DNA of 64,000 nt, taken from Clostridia bacterium. Its GTDB lineage: Bacteria > Bacillota > Clostridia > Oscillospirales > Acutalibacteraceae. The position numbers and the translations under genes are program-made. Below the pieces are notes generated by a model that had not been told where the DNA came from, did no database searches, and worked only from the letters and a program-made list of their open reading frames with translations. The stretch is taken from assembly GCA_017409845.1 (NCBI GenBank), contig JAFQRY010000013.1, positions 40,031 through 104,030 on the forward strand. The letters are read 5' to 3'. Shown piece by piece: positions 42,077-50,218 of this stretch; position 1 is the stretch's first letter; each line of letters opens with the position of its first letter.

Positions 42077-42826
42077 TCAGCAGCCATGCATCTCTTTGTA
42101 AATGCGGATGACCTCCTGCAGATCTTCCTCTGTATCCACGCTGACAGCTTTGTAATGTGCGGGAGCAGGAACGATTTTGATTTTATATCCGTGCTCCAGA
42201 ACCTTAAGCTGCTCAAGTGACTCTGCCTCCGAAAGAGGTGTGGGAGCAAGCTTTGTGTATGTATTAAGGAACTCGTGTGTATACGCATAAATTCCGATAT
42301 GCTCAAAATATCTTGCATGTTCTGCATGACGGGGATACGGAATGGGAGAACGGGAGAAATAAATTGCATTGCCGTTCACATCGCTGACTACTTTAACAAC
42401 GGTGTTGTTATGCACATAGTCTTCATCACCCGTAATTTCCAGACTGCCTGTTGCCATAACGCAGTCGGGGCTGTTAATAAGAGCAGAACCGATATCATCA
42501 ATGATTCCGGGAGGAACAAGAGGCTCGTCGCCCTGAATATTGATAACATAATCGCAATCATAATTGCTTGCAGCCTCTGCAACTCTGTCTGAGCCTGTGG
42601 GATGATTGACACTTGTCATAACAGCTTCGCCGCCGAAAGCGATAACAGCGTCATATACACGCTGGTCATCGGTTGCAACAACAACCTTGCTGAGAACCTT
42701 TGATTTGCTTGCATTTTCGTAAACATGCTGAATCATCGGCTTACCGCATATATCCTTAAGGGGCTTGCCCGGAAGACGTGATGAACCGTAACGGGCAGGA
42801 ATAACGCCTAAAACTTTAGCACTCAT
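42077..42826 (-). CDS. kdsB: CMP-Kdo synthetase homologue (3-deoxy-manno-octulosonate cytidylyltransferase)
   Basis: A 249-residue nucleotidyltransferase that activates Kdo with CTP in Gram-negatives. Clear KdsB motifs: IPARYGSSRLPGKPL (residues 9-23), VATDDQRVYDA, TGSDRVAEAA, NIQGDEPLV (about 95-104), YFSRSPIPYPR and the HIGIYAYTHEFL stretch. It is unexpected in a Gram-positive without lipid A genes in view; kdsA, kdsC and kdsD are absent. It may activate Kdo or a related ulosonate for a surface glycan. The ATG at 42826 follows AAAGGAG. Neighbours: DHS-like gene upstream, sialidase-like genes downstream. Confidence 0.9.
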   Translation of the reverse strand: MSAKVLGVIPARYGSSRLPGKPLKDICGKPMIQHVYENASKSKVLSKVVVATDDQRVYDAVIAFGGEAVMTSVNHPTGSDRVAEAASNYDCDYVINIQGDEPLVPPGIIDDIGSALINSPDCVMATGSLEITGDEDYVHNNTVVKVVSDVNGNAIYFSRSPIPYPRHAEHARYFEHIGIYAYTHEFLNTYTKLAPTPLSEAESLEQLKVLEHGYKIKIVPAPAHYKAVSVDTEEDLQEVIRIYKEMHGC

Positions 42827-42851
42827 ATCAATATTCTCCTTTTATTTATAA

Positions 42852-44063
42852 TCAGAAACTGTATTTTTCACGAAGGGCATTACGCATTTTGTTGAGTGAG
42901 AACGGCTTGATTTCATCGCAGATTTTTTCACGCATAGCCTTGCCTTCGTCTGTGTTCTGGGGAGCTGATGTGAAATCAAGAGATACACCGAGCTCGTTGC
43001 ATATACGGTCAACGAAAATCGGCCAGAGTTCACCGATATCGCCGATAACGGGAATACTGTTCTCAAGACGGGTAAATGCAGACATTTCCATACGGAAAGG
43101 AATTTTGGTGAGCTTGGTTTTGGGAAGGCCCTCGTTAATTGCTTTCTGAATAAGCTCGCTCTGTTTATTCAAATCCCACGAACGCTTGAGGTTTTCATCA
43201 AGGTCGAAGCGGATAAGAGTTTTATCCTTGAGGCTGTATGTGGGCAGACCGTTCATTGCGGCCCAAATACCGTGGCCTGTGTATGTTTCAAAAGGACCGT
43301 CGTGAATTTCCTGAGTAAGAGCAACTGCGGATTCAATAATAACATCGGCTTCCGAAAGCATTTTTGCGATTCTCTTGCAACGCTGACTTACGGGAATGCT
43401 GTCAGAGATGCAGAGACCTACCTGACCGCCGCCGATAAGCTGAGGAACGCTTACAAGAACAGGCACTCCTTTGATAGCACCCGCACCGATCATAGTGTTG
43501 GGATCTGCACCGAGACCGGCAACATATTCAAAGCTTTCCCCAAGCGTTTGTGCCGCAACCATAATCTCTGTTGAAACCGTTTCGTTGAAATAACCGACAG
43601 GATAAGCCATATTACCTGCCGCTTTGATAATAACCTTGCCCTCTGCCTTTTCGCAGGCGGAGATAAGGTCTTCATCAAGAGGAAGCTCCGAACGGATTCG
43701 TGCCCATTCCTCTTTGCTGAGCTGAGTGAGCTCGTAGATATTACCGCGGCAGCGGATATTTTCAGGACATTTGTCACCGAGAATATCTGCGTCAAAGCGC
43801 TTTACTCTGTCAAGAGTTCCGCCCATTTCGTGAGAAATAACTGCAGAGCTTGTTGTTACGCCGTCAATAAGACCTGCGTGGATAAGAGCTGCAATAAGAG
43901 TTGTAACACCCTCGTGAAGATTGGGACCGCTTCCGATAACGGCCGCAACCTTGCCACCGCGTTTTTTTACTTCAATAACTTTTTCGATTGCAATTTTTAA
44001 AAATTCTTTTGTTTCATCGGGAAGTGCCTGATAAAGCTGTTCAACCAAAGCAGGTGATGCCAT
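42852..44063 (-). CDS. Deoxyhypusine-synthase-like Rossmann protein, unknown function
   Basis: A 403-residue cytosolic protein. Segment KRGGKVAAVIGSGPNLHEG, then LIHAGLIDGVTTSSAVISHEMGG, looks like the NAD-binding region of deoxyhypusine synthase and TIGR00300-type proteins. A mid-region GLGADPNTMIGAGAIKGVP and VSVPQLIGGGQVGLCISDSI is Gly-rich and probably holds the active site. It does not carry the LarA or PLP-enzyme signatures I looked for. The ATG at 44063 follows AGGAGAAAT. It sits between GNAT and kdsB-like genes with short gaps, suggesting a step in sugar-acid formation. The family link is tentative. Confidence 0.45.
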   Translation of the reverse strand: MASPALVEQLYQALPDETKEFLKIAIEKVIEVKKRGGKVAAVIGSGPNLHEGVTTLIAALIHAGLIDGVTTSSAVISHEMGGTLDRVKRFDADILGDKCPENIRCRGNIYELTQLSKEEWARIRSELPLDEDLISACEKAEGKVIIKAAGNMAYPVGYFNETVSTEIMVAAQTLGESFEYVAGLGADPNTMIGAGAIKGVPVLVSVPQLIGGGQVGLCISDSIPVSQRCKRIAKMLSEADVIIESAVALTQEIHDGPFETYTGHGIWAAMNGLPTYSLKDKTLIRFDLDENLKRSWDLNKQSELIQKAINEGLPKTKLTKIPFRMEMSAFTRLENSIPVIGDIGELWPIFVDRICNELGVSLDFTSAPQNTDEGKAMREKICDEIKPFSLNKMRNALREKYSF

Positions 44064-44096
44064 AATTATTTCTCCTGTTCATAGATTTTTTTACAT

Positions 44097-44657
44097 TTAC
44101 TTGATCTTTATGCCAAAACAAGCATCGTCGTGGTCAATTGACAAAAGTGTGAAACCGTATTTTTTATAGAAATTCACTGCTCTTTCGTTTCTCGGACCGC
44201 AGGTAAGACAAACTCCTGAAATACCTTTTTCGGCAAGATGGTCGCAAAGAGTTTTGATAAGCTTACCGCCCATACCCATTCTCTGATATTCGGGAAGAAT
44301 ATCAATATGAAGGTGAGCAGGATACTCGTTCTTGAACTTTTCCTGACAGTTGTATGCTGTGGAAGCCCACTCATATCTGCCCTCACCAAAAGTGTTTGAA
44401 CGGGGAAGATAGTCCCTGTCGTAAATCTCTTTGAATCTGTCGAAATTTTCAGCACAGATTATGTAACCGACTGCCCTGCCGTTGTCATCAAGAACAAAGC
44501 AATTTTCAGGCTCGTGTTCAATATAATAATTGCAAAAAGTGTTGTGATAAAACTGTCCTGTCAAAAAATCCGGCACTTCTTCGGGACCTTCGCTGTTGTG
44601 ATTTACAAACTGCACGTCAGCACGGTCTTTTTCTTCGTATTTTCTGATGAATACCAT
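44097..44657 (-). CDS. GNAT-family N-acetyltransferase
   Basis: A 186-residue acetyltransferase. The acetyl-CoA motif A is HIDILPEYQRMGMGGKLIKTL (the Q/RxxGxG/A loop as QRMGMGG). The block PAHLHIDILPEYQRMG and the ending CGPRNERAVNFYKKYGF resemble the acetyltransferase-like domain found at the C-terminus of O-GlcNAc hydrolases. It opens the minus-strand cluster; its ATG at 44657 follows GGTGAG. It may acylate an amino sugar or sugar acid of the same pathway (inference). Confidence 0.88.
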   Translation of the reverse strand: MVFIRKYEEKDRADVQFVNHNSEGPEEVPDFLTGQFYHNTFCNYYIEHEPENCFVLDDNGRAVGYIICAENFDRFKEIYDRDYLPRSNTFGEGRYEWASTAYNCQEKFKNEYPAHLHIDILPEYQRMGMGGKLIKTLCDHLAEKGISGVCLTCGPRNERAVNFYKKYGFTLLSIDHDDACFGIKIK

Positions 44658-44729
44658 TAAAACTCACCACCCTCAATCCGGTTTATAGAGATAGATTATC
44701 ACATGGATTAGAAAAAAGCAAGAAATTAC

Positions 44730-44757
44730 TTGAATTTTTTTGAAATAAGTGTATAGT
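44730..44757 (+). promoter_or_regulatory. Promoter of the ceramidase-like/GH operon
   Basis: TTGAAT (44730-44735), 16 bases, TATAGT (44752-44757), 30 bases before the start. The divergent minus-strand cluster shares this 130-base intergenic region; the best minus-strand box is TTGCTT-17-TAATCT. Confidence 0.5.
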
Positions 44758-44787
44758 AAAGATGTACAGTTTTTCGGAGGAATGTGT

Positions 44788-46263
44788 ATGAATTTAAAGG
44801 ATAGTTTCACAAAAAAAGCGGTAAACTCCCTGATAAGTTTTATTATTTCAACTATGCCGAAGAGATGCTTCACAACACAGGAAAAATCAGATGAGTTTAT
44901 GCTCACGGGAGACGGCAGATTTTCGTATGTTCCGGGTGAAAAATGGACCTGCGGCTTCGGCAAAGTGTCGTTTACTCCTGCCGATTATGAATCCGAAACA
45001 TATTATATTGCGGGTTATGACTCCAACAACCCCGTTAAGGGGGTGCTTGACGACTTGTATGCAAGAGCGGTTTATCTTGACGATAACAGAGAAAACGGCG
45101 GAGTTATTTTCTGTGCCCTCGATTGCGTCGGCATCAGCAGAAAAGACATAAACGATATAAAAAAGCTTGTTCTCGAAAGCGGCAGACTCGGCAAAATCAA
45201 ATCAATCAATATCTGTGCAACACATACGCACGCAGGAATCGATACGCAGGGTCTCTGGGGTGAGAAAATTTATAAAAGCGGCAAAAACAAAGCCTTTATG
45301 GAGAATCTGAAAAAGGCGGCGGCACAGGCTGTCATTGAGGCGTTTGAAAACAAAAAAGACGGCAGACTCTTTATGAGTCATACTCCCGTTGAAGATATGC
45401 AGGCAGACGTAAGAACTCCCGAAACCTACGATAAAAATCTTACAAGATTCCGCTTTTTGCCCGACGATAAATCAGGCGATATTTACATTGTGAATTTCGC
45501 TTCCCACGCTGAACTGCTCGGCACAACATCGCTTATCAGTGCCGATTTCCCCGCATATCTTATCAAAGAAATCGAGGAAAACGCTCCGGGTTCGAACGCC
45601 GTTTTCTTTAACGGTGCGATTGGTGGAATGATTTCCGCAAAAGAAATAAAGAAGGTTTACAGAGATTCAATCGACTGCGAAGCATATATGAAAAGCTTCG
45701 GAAAGCAATTGGGAATAATTGCTCTCGGCATAGAAAAAGAAACGGAGCTGCAACCTATTCTTAACATAAAATCAAAAGGGATTGTCGTTCCGGGTGATAA
45801 CACCGTTCTCATTCTTGCAAGATTCCTTAAGGTTCTCAACAATGATATCGGCAGAACAAATAAAAGAAACAAGGCATGCATTTATTCCGAAGTGGGTTAT
45901 ATGGAGCTGGGTGATAAGGACGTTGCCGTATTCCTTGTTCCCGGCGAGCTGTTTCCCGAGCTTTATAACGGAGAATTCCTTACGGAAAAAGACAGCGCAA
46001 ATCACAGACCGTCAAGCTACAAAAAAGTGCTTGCCGATATGACGGACTGCAAGCATAAGTTTGTTATAGGTCTTTGTAACGATGAACTCGGCTATATTCT
46101 TGCAGAAAACGATTTTCTGCTGAACGAAACTTTGCCTTACATAAACAAAGCAACCGACGATATGGACAGAGACCACTATGAGGAAACGAACTCAACAGGC
46201 CCCGGAACGGGAAAAATCATTCTTGACGAAACGGAAAATCTGATAAAAACGGCTTGTAATTAA
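44788..46263 (+). CDS. Neutral ceramidase-like protein
   Basis: A 491-residue protein similar in layout to neutral/alkaline ceramidases (hydrolysis of N-acyl sphingosines). The N-terminal GKVSFTPADYESETYYIAGY and the VKGVLDDLYARAVYL blocks and the metal motif ATHTHAGIDTQG fit that family. The canonical nucleophile region GDVSPN is replaced by FFNGAIGGMIS, and the C-terminal Ig-like domain is short or absent. It lacks a clear signal peptide; a weak hydrophobic N-terminus (NSLISFIISTM) is present. The ATG at 44788 follows GGAGGAATG. The next gene is its paralogue. Activity on ceramide is doubtful; the fold may serve another amide. Confidence 0.75.
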   Translation: MNLKDSFTKKAVNSLISFIISTMPKRCFTTQEKSDEFMLTGDGRFSYVPGEKWTCGFGKVSFTPADYESETYYIAGYDSNNPVKGVLDDLYARAVYLDDNRENGGVIFCALDCVGISRKDINDIKKLVLESGRLGKIKSINICATHTHAGIDTQGLWGEKIYKSGKNKAFMENLKKAAAQAVIEAFENKKDGRLFMSHTPVEDMQADVRTPETYDKNLTRFRFLPDDKSGDIYIVNFASHAELLGTTSLISADFPAYLIKEIEENAPGSNAVFFNGAIGGMISAKEIKKVYRDSIDCEAYMKSFGKQLGIIALGIEKETELQPILNIKSKGIVVPGDNTVLILARFLKVLNNDIGRTNKRNKACIYSEVGYMELGDKDVAVFLVPGELFPELYNGEFLTEKDSANHRPSSYKKVLADMTDCKHKFVIGLCNDELGYILAENDFLLNETLPYINKATDDMDRDHYEETNSTGPGTGKIILDETENLIKTACN

Positions 46264-46290
46264 AATTATCTTTATAAGGAGATGTAGAAA

Positions 46291-48030
46291 ATGAAAAAGC
46301 ATTACCGTCCTTTTATCGCATTTATTCTGGTTTTCACCGTGTTATTCTCTGCAGTTTCAATGCCTGCATATGCAGGAAATGAAACGAACAGCCCTATTCA
46401 TGCCGTAACGGACGTTCTTGGCGGCATCGTTGACGGCTTGATCAAAATGCTCGGTTTCCTGACTCCCACTCCCGATTATCCGACGGTTGAGGAATATTTT
46501 TCTGCAGACAGCGAAGCTTTCTATGAAGGAACGAAAAACTTTATAGACAGTGTTGCCGACGGTGCAAAATGGTCGCTCGGCTTCGGAAAAGAAAGCGTTG
46601 TTCCCGATAATCTTCTTGACGGAAGCAAGGAATACTATACGGGCGGATATTTCACGCAAAAGGTAAACGGCGTTTTCGACGATCAGAAAGCTGTTGCGAT
46701 TGCTCTTAACGACGGCTCAGGAAGAGGCACAACCGTCTTTGCTTCTATTGACGGTGTCGGCGTAGCCAACGGCGATGTGCGTGCAATAAGAAAGGCCGTT
46801 GAGCAAAAGCTGAAAGAAAAAGGTATTGAGAGTGACATTAACGCCATCAACATAAATGCGACGCATTGCCACACGGTTATTGATACTCAGGGCATCGGTC
46901 TTGACCTGCTTCCGAAGATCTTTTTCAGCTTCTTCGGCGGAGCGGACAGGTCGATGAATACCGAGTTTCTTGAGGTTATGATCGACCGTGCTTCCGATGC
47001 GATTGTTGAAGCGTATATAAACAGAGAAACAGGTTCGCTATATTATTTTGAAACGGCAGGCATGGGAAAGGATGAAGAGCGGGGCATATATACCGGGGAC
47101 GAATATCCGTATCTCGTCAACAAAAGATACTATACCGAAGGCTATCAGAACTTTTTTGCCTGCTTCAAGTTCGTTCCCGATAACGGAAATTCCGCGGCGA
47201 CTGTCATTGCAAACATAGGTGCACATCCGACTATCGTTGACGAAACGACAAATCTTCTTTCCGCTGATTTTCCTGCCTTTATGGAAGAAAAAATCAATGC
47301 GGCGGGTATGAACTTTATGTTTATCCAGGGTGCACAGGCTCCCGTTTCAGTCAACAAATGGGCTGAAGTTCCCGAGGCAACCGTTGCTGAGGTTGATGCA
47401 AAAAAAGCCGAAAATCCCGTTGCGGGGGATTACGAAACAGCGATTCTCTACGGCTATGAATATGCAAGGCTCATATTGGAAGCTCAGGATAATCTGAAAG
47501 AAATCGAACCCATCCTCAACGTCAGAATGACCGAGTATGCCGTAAATCTTGACACGGGTCTTTTCGGCTACGGTGCAACGGAAGGCTTTATCGGCACGAC
47601 AACGGTTGAGGATTCTTCAAGCAAAACCGGCTATTCGATTATCACGGAAGCGGGTTATATAGAAATAGGAAAAGATATTGTTCTGCTTACCGCTCCGGGA
47701 GAAATTGTTCCCCAGCTCATTTACGGCAACGTTGTTTCGGCAGAGGATTCATATCTCGGAACGGAATGGCCCTGTGAAGTAACCTCAAGTCTTGTTCCTG
47801 AAGGAAAAACGGTTCTTGTTATGGGCCTTTGCAACGATGCGATAGGATATATTCTGCCCGATAATGACTTTGCTCATTTTATTACGGACGTTATCTGGGA
47901 TATCGACGGTGCCGATAAGGTTTTCGGTGCCTATCACAGACATTATGAAGAGCTTCTTTCAGCAGGAAGCTCTGCAGGTTCAACAACTGTTTCCGTTCTC
48001 AACGAGATGGTAAGACGGGAAAATCCTTGA
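46291..48030 (+). CDS. Secreted neutral ceramidase-like protein
   Basis: A 579-residue paralogue of the preceding gene, with a signal peptide (residues 1 to about 28, FILVFTVLFSAVSMPAYA). An extra N-terminal segment (about 30-90) holds amphipathic helices (VTDVLGGIVDGLIKMLGFL). The metal motif is ATHCHTVIDTQG; the canonical GDVSPN is replaced by QGAQAPVSVNK. The GYILPDNDF block near the C-terminus matches GYILAENDF of the neighbour. It follows the first copy by 27 bases with AAGGAGATG. Extracellular partner of the cytosolic or membrane copy; substrate unknown. Confidence 0.78.
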   Translation: MKKHYRPFIAFILVFTVLFSAVSMPAYAGNETNSPIHAVTDVLGGIVDGLIKMLGFLTPTPDYPTVEEYFSADSEAFYEGTKNFIDSVADGAKWSLGFGKESVVPDNLLDGSKEYYTGGYFTQKVNGVFDDQKAVAIALNDGSGRGTTVFASIDGVGVANGDVRAIRKAVEQKLKEKGIESDINAININATHCHTVIDTQGIGLDLLPKIFFSFFGGADRSMNTEFLEVMIDRASDAIVEAYINRETGSLYYFETAGMGKDEERGIYTGDEYPYLVNKRYYTEGYQNFFACFKFVPDNGNSAATVIANIGAHPTIVDETTNLLSADFPAFMEEKINAAGMNFMFIQGAQAPVSVNKWAEVPEATVAEVDAKKAENPVAGDYETAILYGYEYARLILEAQDNLKEIEPILNVRMTEYAVNLDTGLFGYGATEGFIGTTTVEDSSSKTGYSIITEAGYIEIGKDIVLLTAPGEIVPQLIYGNVVSAEDSYLGTEWPCEVTSSLVPEGKTVLVMGLCNDAIGYILPDNDFAHFITDVIWDIDGADKVFGAYHRHYEELLSAGSSAGSTTVSVLNEMVRRENP

Positions 48031-48055
48031 AATTAATTCTGCAGGAGGTTCTTGA

Positions 48056-50155
48056 ATGACAAAGGAAACTGCCAGACAAAAAGCCCGGCAGATTGTTGCA
48101 AAAATGACGGTTGAGGAAAAGCTTTCACAGCTTCTGTATAACGCACCGGCAATAAAAAGATTGGGCATAGAGGAATATAATTGGTGGAACGAAAGCTCAC
48201 ACGGTATTCACGGTGCGGGTACAGCCACCGTTTTTCCTCACGCAATCGCTATGGCTTCAAGCTTTGACCCGCAGCTGACAGGCAGAGTTGCCGATGCTGT
48301 TTCAACGGAGGGAAGAGCAAAATACAACAAACATATTAAATTCGGCGACCGTGATATTTTCAAGGGTATCACCTTCTGGGCACCGAACATCAACATTTTC
48401 CGTGACCCCCGTTGGGGAAGAGGTCAGGAAACCTTCGGCGAGGATCCGTTTCTCACATCGGAGCTTGCTGTTTCCTATATTAACGGAATCCAGGGTAACG
48501 GTGAATTTCTTAAGGCAACCGCCTGCTCAAAGCATTTTGCCGTTCATTCGGGCCCCGAAAAAAGCAGACACGGCTTTAATGCTGTTGCAGATATGCACGA
48601 TATGTGGGAAACGTATCTTCCTGCATTTGAAAAAACGGTTAAGGCGGGCGTTGCAGGTGTTATGGGTGCATATAACCGCTTGAACGGAGAGCCTTGCTGC
48701 TGCAATTCATATCTCATACCGCAGATACTCCGCAAGCAATGGAATTTTGACGGCTACGTCGTTTCCGATTGCGGTGCATTAAAGGATATTTATAAATTCC
48801 ACAAATTCACGGAAACCAAGGCGGAAGCCGCAGCCGCAGCTCTCAAAAGCACCTGTGACCTCAATTGTGGCGAAACCTACGATGCACTTATCGATGCATA
48901 TGAGCAGGATTTAATCACCGAGGATGATATAACCGCCGCTGCGGAAAATCTTTTTACAATCCGTTTTCGTCTGGGTGAATTTGAAGCTGTCAGACCTTAT
49001 TCCGATATCGGTTTTGACAAGCTTGACAGCAAAGAACACAAAGCTCTTAACCTTAAAACCGCAGAGCAATGCATTGTTCTTCTCGAAAACAAAAATAATT
49101 TCCTTCCGCTTGATAAAAAGACAAGAAAGAGAATAGCCGTTGTCGGACCAAACGCGCTTTCCGTCACCGCTCTTGAGGGCAATTACAACGGATATGCATC
49201 AGAATATGTTACCGTTGCCGACGGAATCAGAAGAGTGTTCGTTGATGCAGAAATAAGTGTTGAAAAGGGCTGCAACTACTGCGATGAGCACCTCAACCAC
49301 TGGAGCGGATTCCAAAATATGATAAGCGACGGCATTGCAACTGCCGCCGAGGCTGATATAACAATTCTCGCTCTCGGTCTTGACCGCTCGGTTGAAGGCG
49401 AAGACACGGGATTCGACAACGATTACACTGCCAGCGGCGACAAGTGCTCGCTCTTTCTTCCCGCAACTCAGCAGAAGCTTGCGGAGGCGGTCTGCGATGT
49501 ATGCGACAATGTTATTGTTGTTCTTCTTTGCGGAAGCTCGGTTGATGTCGGAGAAAAGGTCAGAAACCGTGCCAAGGCTGTTATCCACGCCTGGTATCCC
49601 GGCTCAATGGGCGGACTTGCACTTGCAAACATCCTTGCAGGCGAAGCCAATCCCTGTGCAAAGCTTCCCGTTACAATCTATAACGGCAATCACAATTTGC
49701 CCGATTTTGAAAACTACGGCATGAAAGGCAGAACCTACAGATACATTGACGGAGATGCACTTTATCCCTTTGGTTACGGTCTTTCATATACAAATTATAA
49801 ATACAGTAATGCAAAGTGTGCTTTTGCGGACGATGAAAAGATTATCGTAACCGCTGAGGTTGAAAATGCAGGTGATATCGCAGGCAAGGAAATCATTCAG
49901 GTTTATGCCGCTTATACCGACAGCCGTGCAGCAACTCCGCATTGGCAGCTTTGCTCATTCAAATCCGTTTCTCTTGAGGCGGGAGAAAAGAAAGAGGTTA
50001 CTCTCGATATCGACCGCTACTGGATTAAGGCTGTTACAAATGACGGAAAAAGGGTCGAACCGGACGGAAAGATTACTCTTTATATCGGCGGACACCAGCC
50101 CGACAGCATAAGTAACAAGCTTCTCGGTTATTCATGCATTGAAATTGGGCTTTGA
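48056..50155 (+). CDS. GH3 beta-glycosidase (beta-xylosidase/glucosidase type), cytosolic
   Basis: A 699-residue family 3 glycosidase. The N-terminal TIM barrel shows NWWNESSHGIHGAG (40s), FRDPRWGRGQETFGEDP (115-131), the KH pair (159-160) and the nucleophile D238 in VVSDCGAL. The C-terminal sandwich has the KLPVTIYNG and YPFGYGLSYTNY blocks, then a fibronectin-III-like end. The NWWNES motif resembles GH3 beta-xylosidases. No signal peptide, so it acts on imported oligosaccharides. The ATG at 48056 follows CAGGAGG. It is part of a run with the ceramidase-like genes and GH42. Confidence 0.95.
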   Translation: MTKETARQKARQIVAKMTVEEKLSQLLYNAPAIKRLGIEEYNWWNESSHGIHGAGTATVFPHAIAMASSFDPQLTGRVADAVSTEGRAKYNKHIKFGDRDIFKGITFWAPNINIFRDPRWGRGQETFGEDPFLTSELAVSYINGIQGNGEFLKATACSKHFAVHSGPEKSRHGFNAVADMHDMWETYLPAFEKTVKAGVAGVMGAYNRLNGEPCCCNSYLIPQILRKQWNFDGYVVSDCGALKDIYKFHKFTETKAEAAAAALKSTCDLNCGETYDALIDAYEQDLITEDDITAAAENLFTIRFRLGEFEAVRPYSDIGFDKLDSKEHKALNLKTAEQCIVLLENKNNFLPLDKKTRKRIAVVGPNALSVTALEGNYNGYASEYVTVADGIRRVFVDAEISVEKGCNYCDEHLNHWSGFQNMISDGIATAAEADITILALGLDRSVEGEDTGFDNDYTASGDKCSLFLPATQQKLAEAVCDVCDNVIVVLLCGSSVDVGEKVRNRAKAVIHAWYPGSMGGLALANILAGEANPCAKLPVTIYNGNHNLPDFENYGMKGRTYRYIDGDALYPFGYGLSYTNYKYSNAKCAFADDEKIIVTAEVENAGDIAGKEIIQVYAAYTDSRAATPHWQLCSFKSVSLEAGEKKEVTLDIDRYWIKAVTNDGKRVEPDGKITLYIGGHQPDSISNKLLGYSCIEIGL

Positions 50156-50218
50156 GGCATATTGAATGCCCTGTACAAATACGGTTCGGGTCGTTTTAAT
50201 CCGAAAAAGGAGAAAGCA

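Noticed and set aside
42852-44063. Lactate racemase (LarA) assignment
   Set aside because: The expected LarA N-terminal DxTRxxP and Ni-pincer lysine context were not found; DHS-like motifs fit better.
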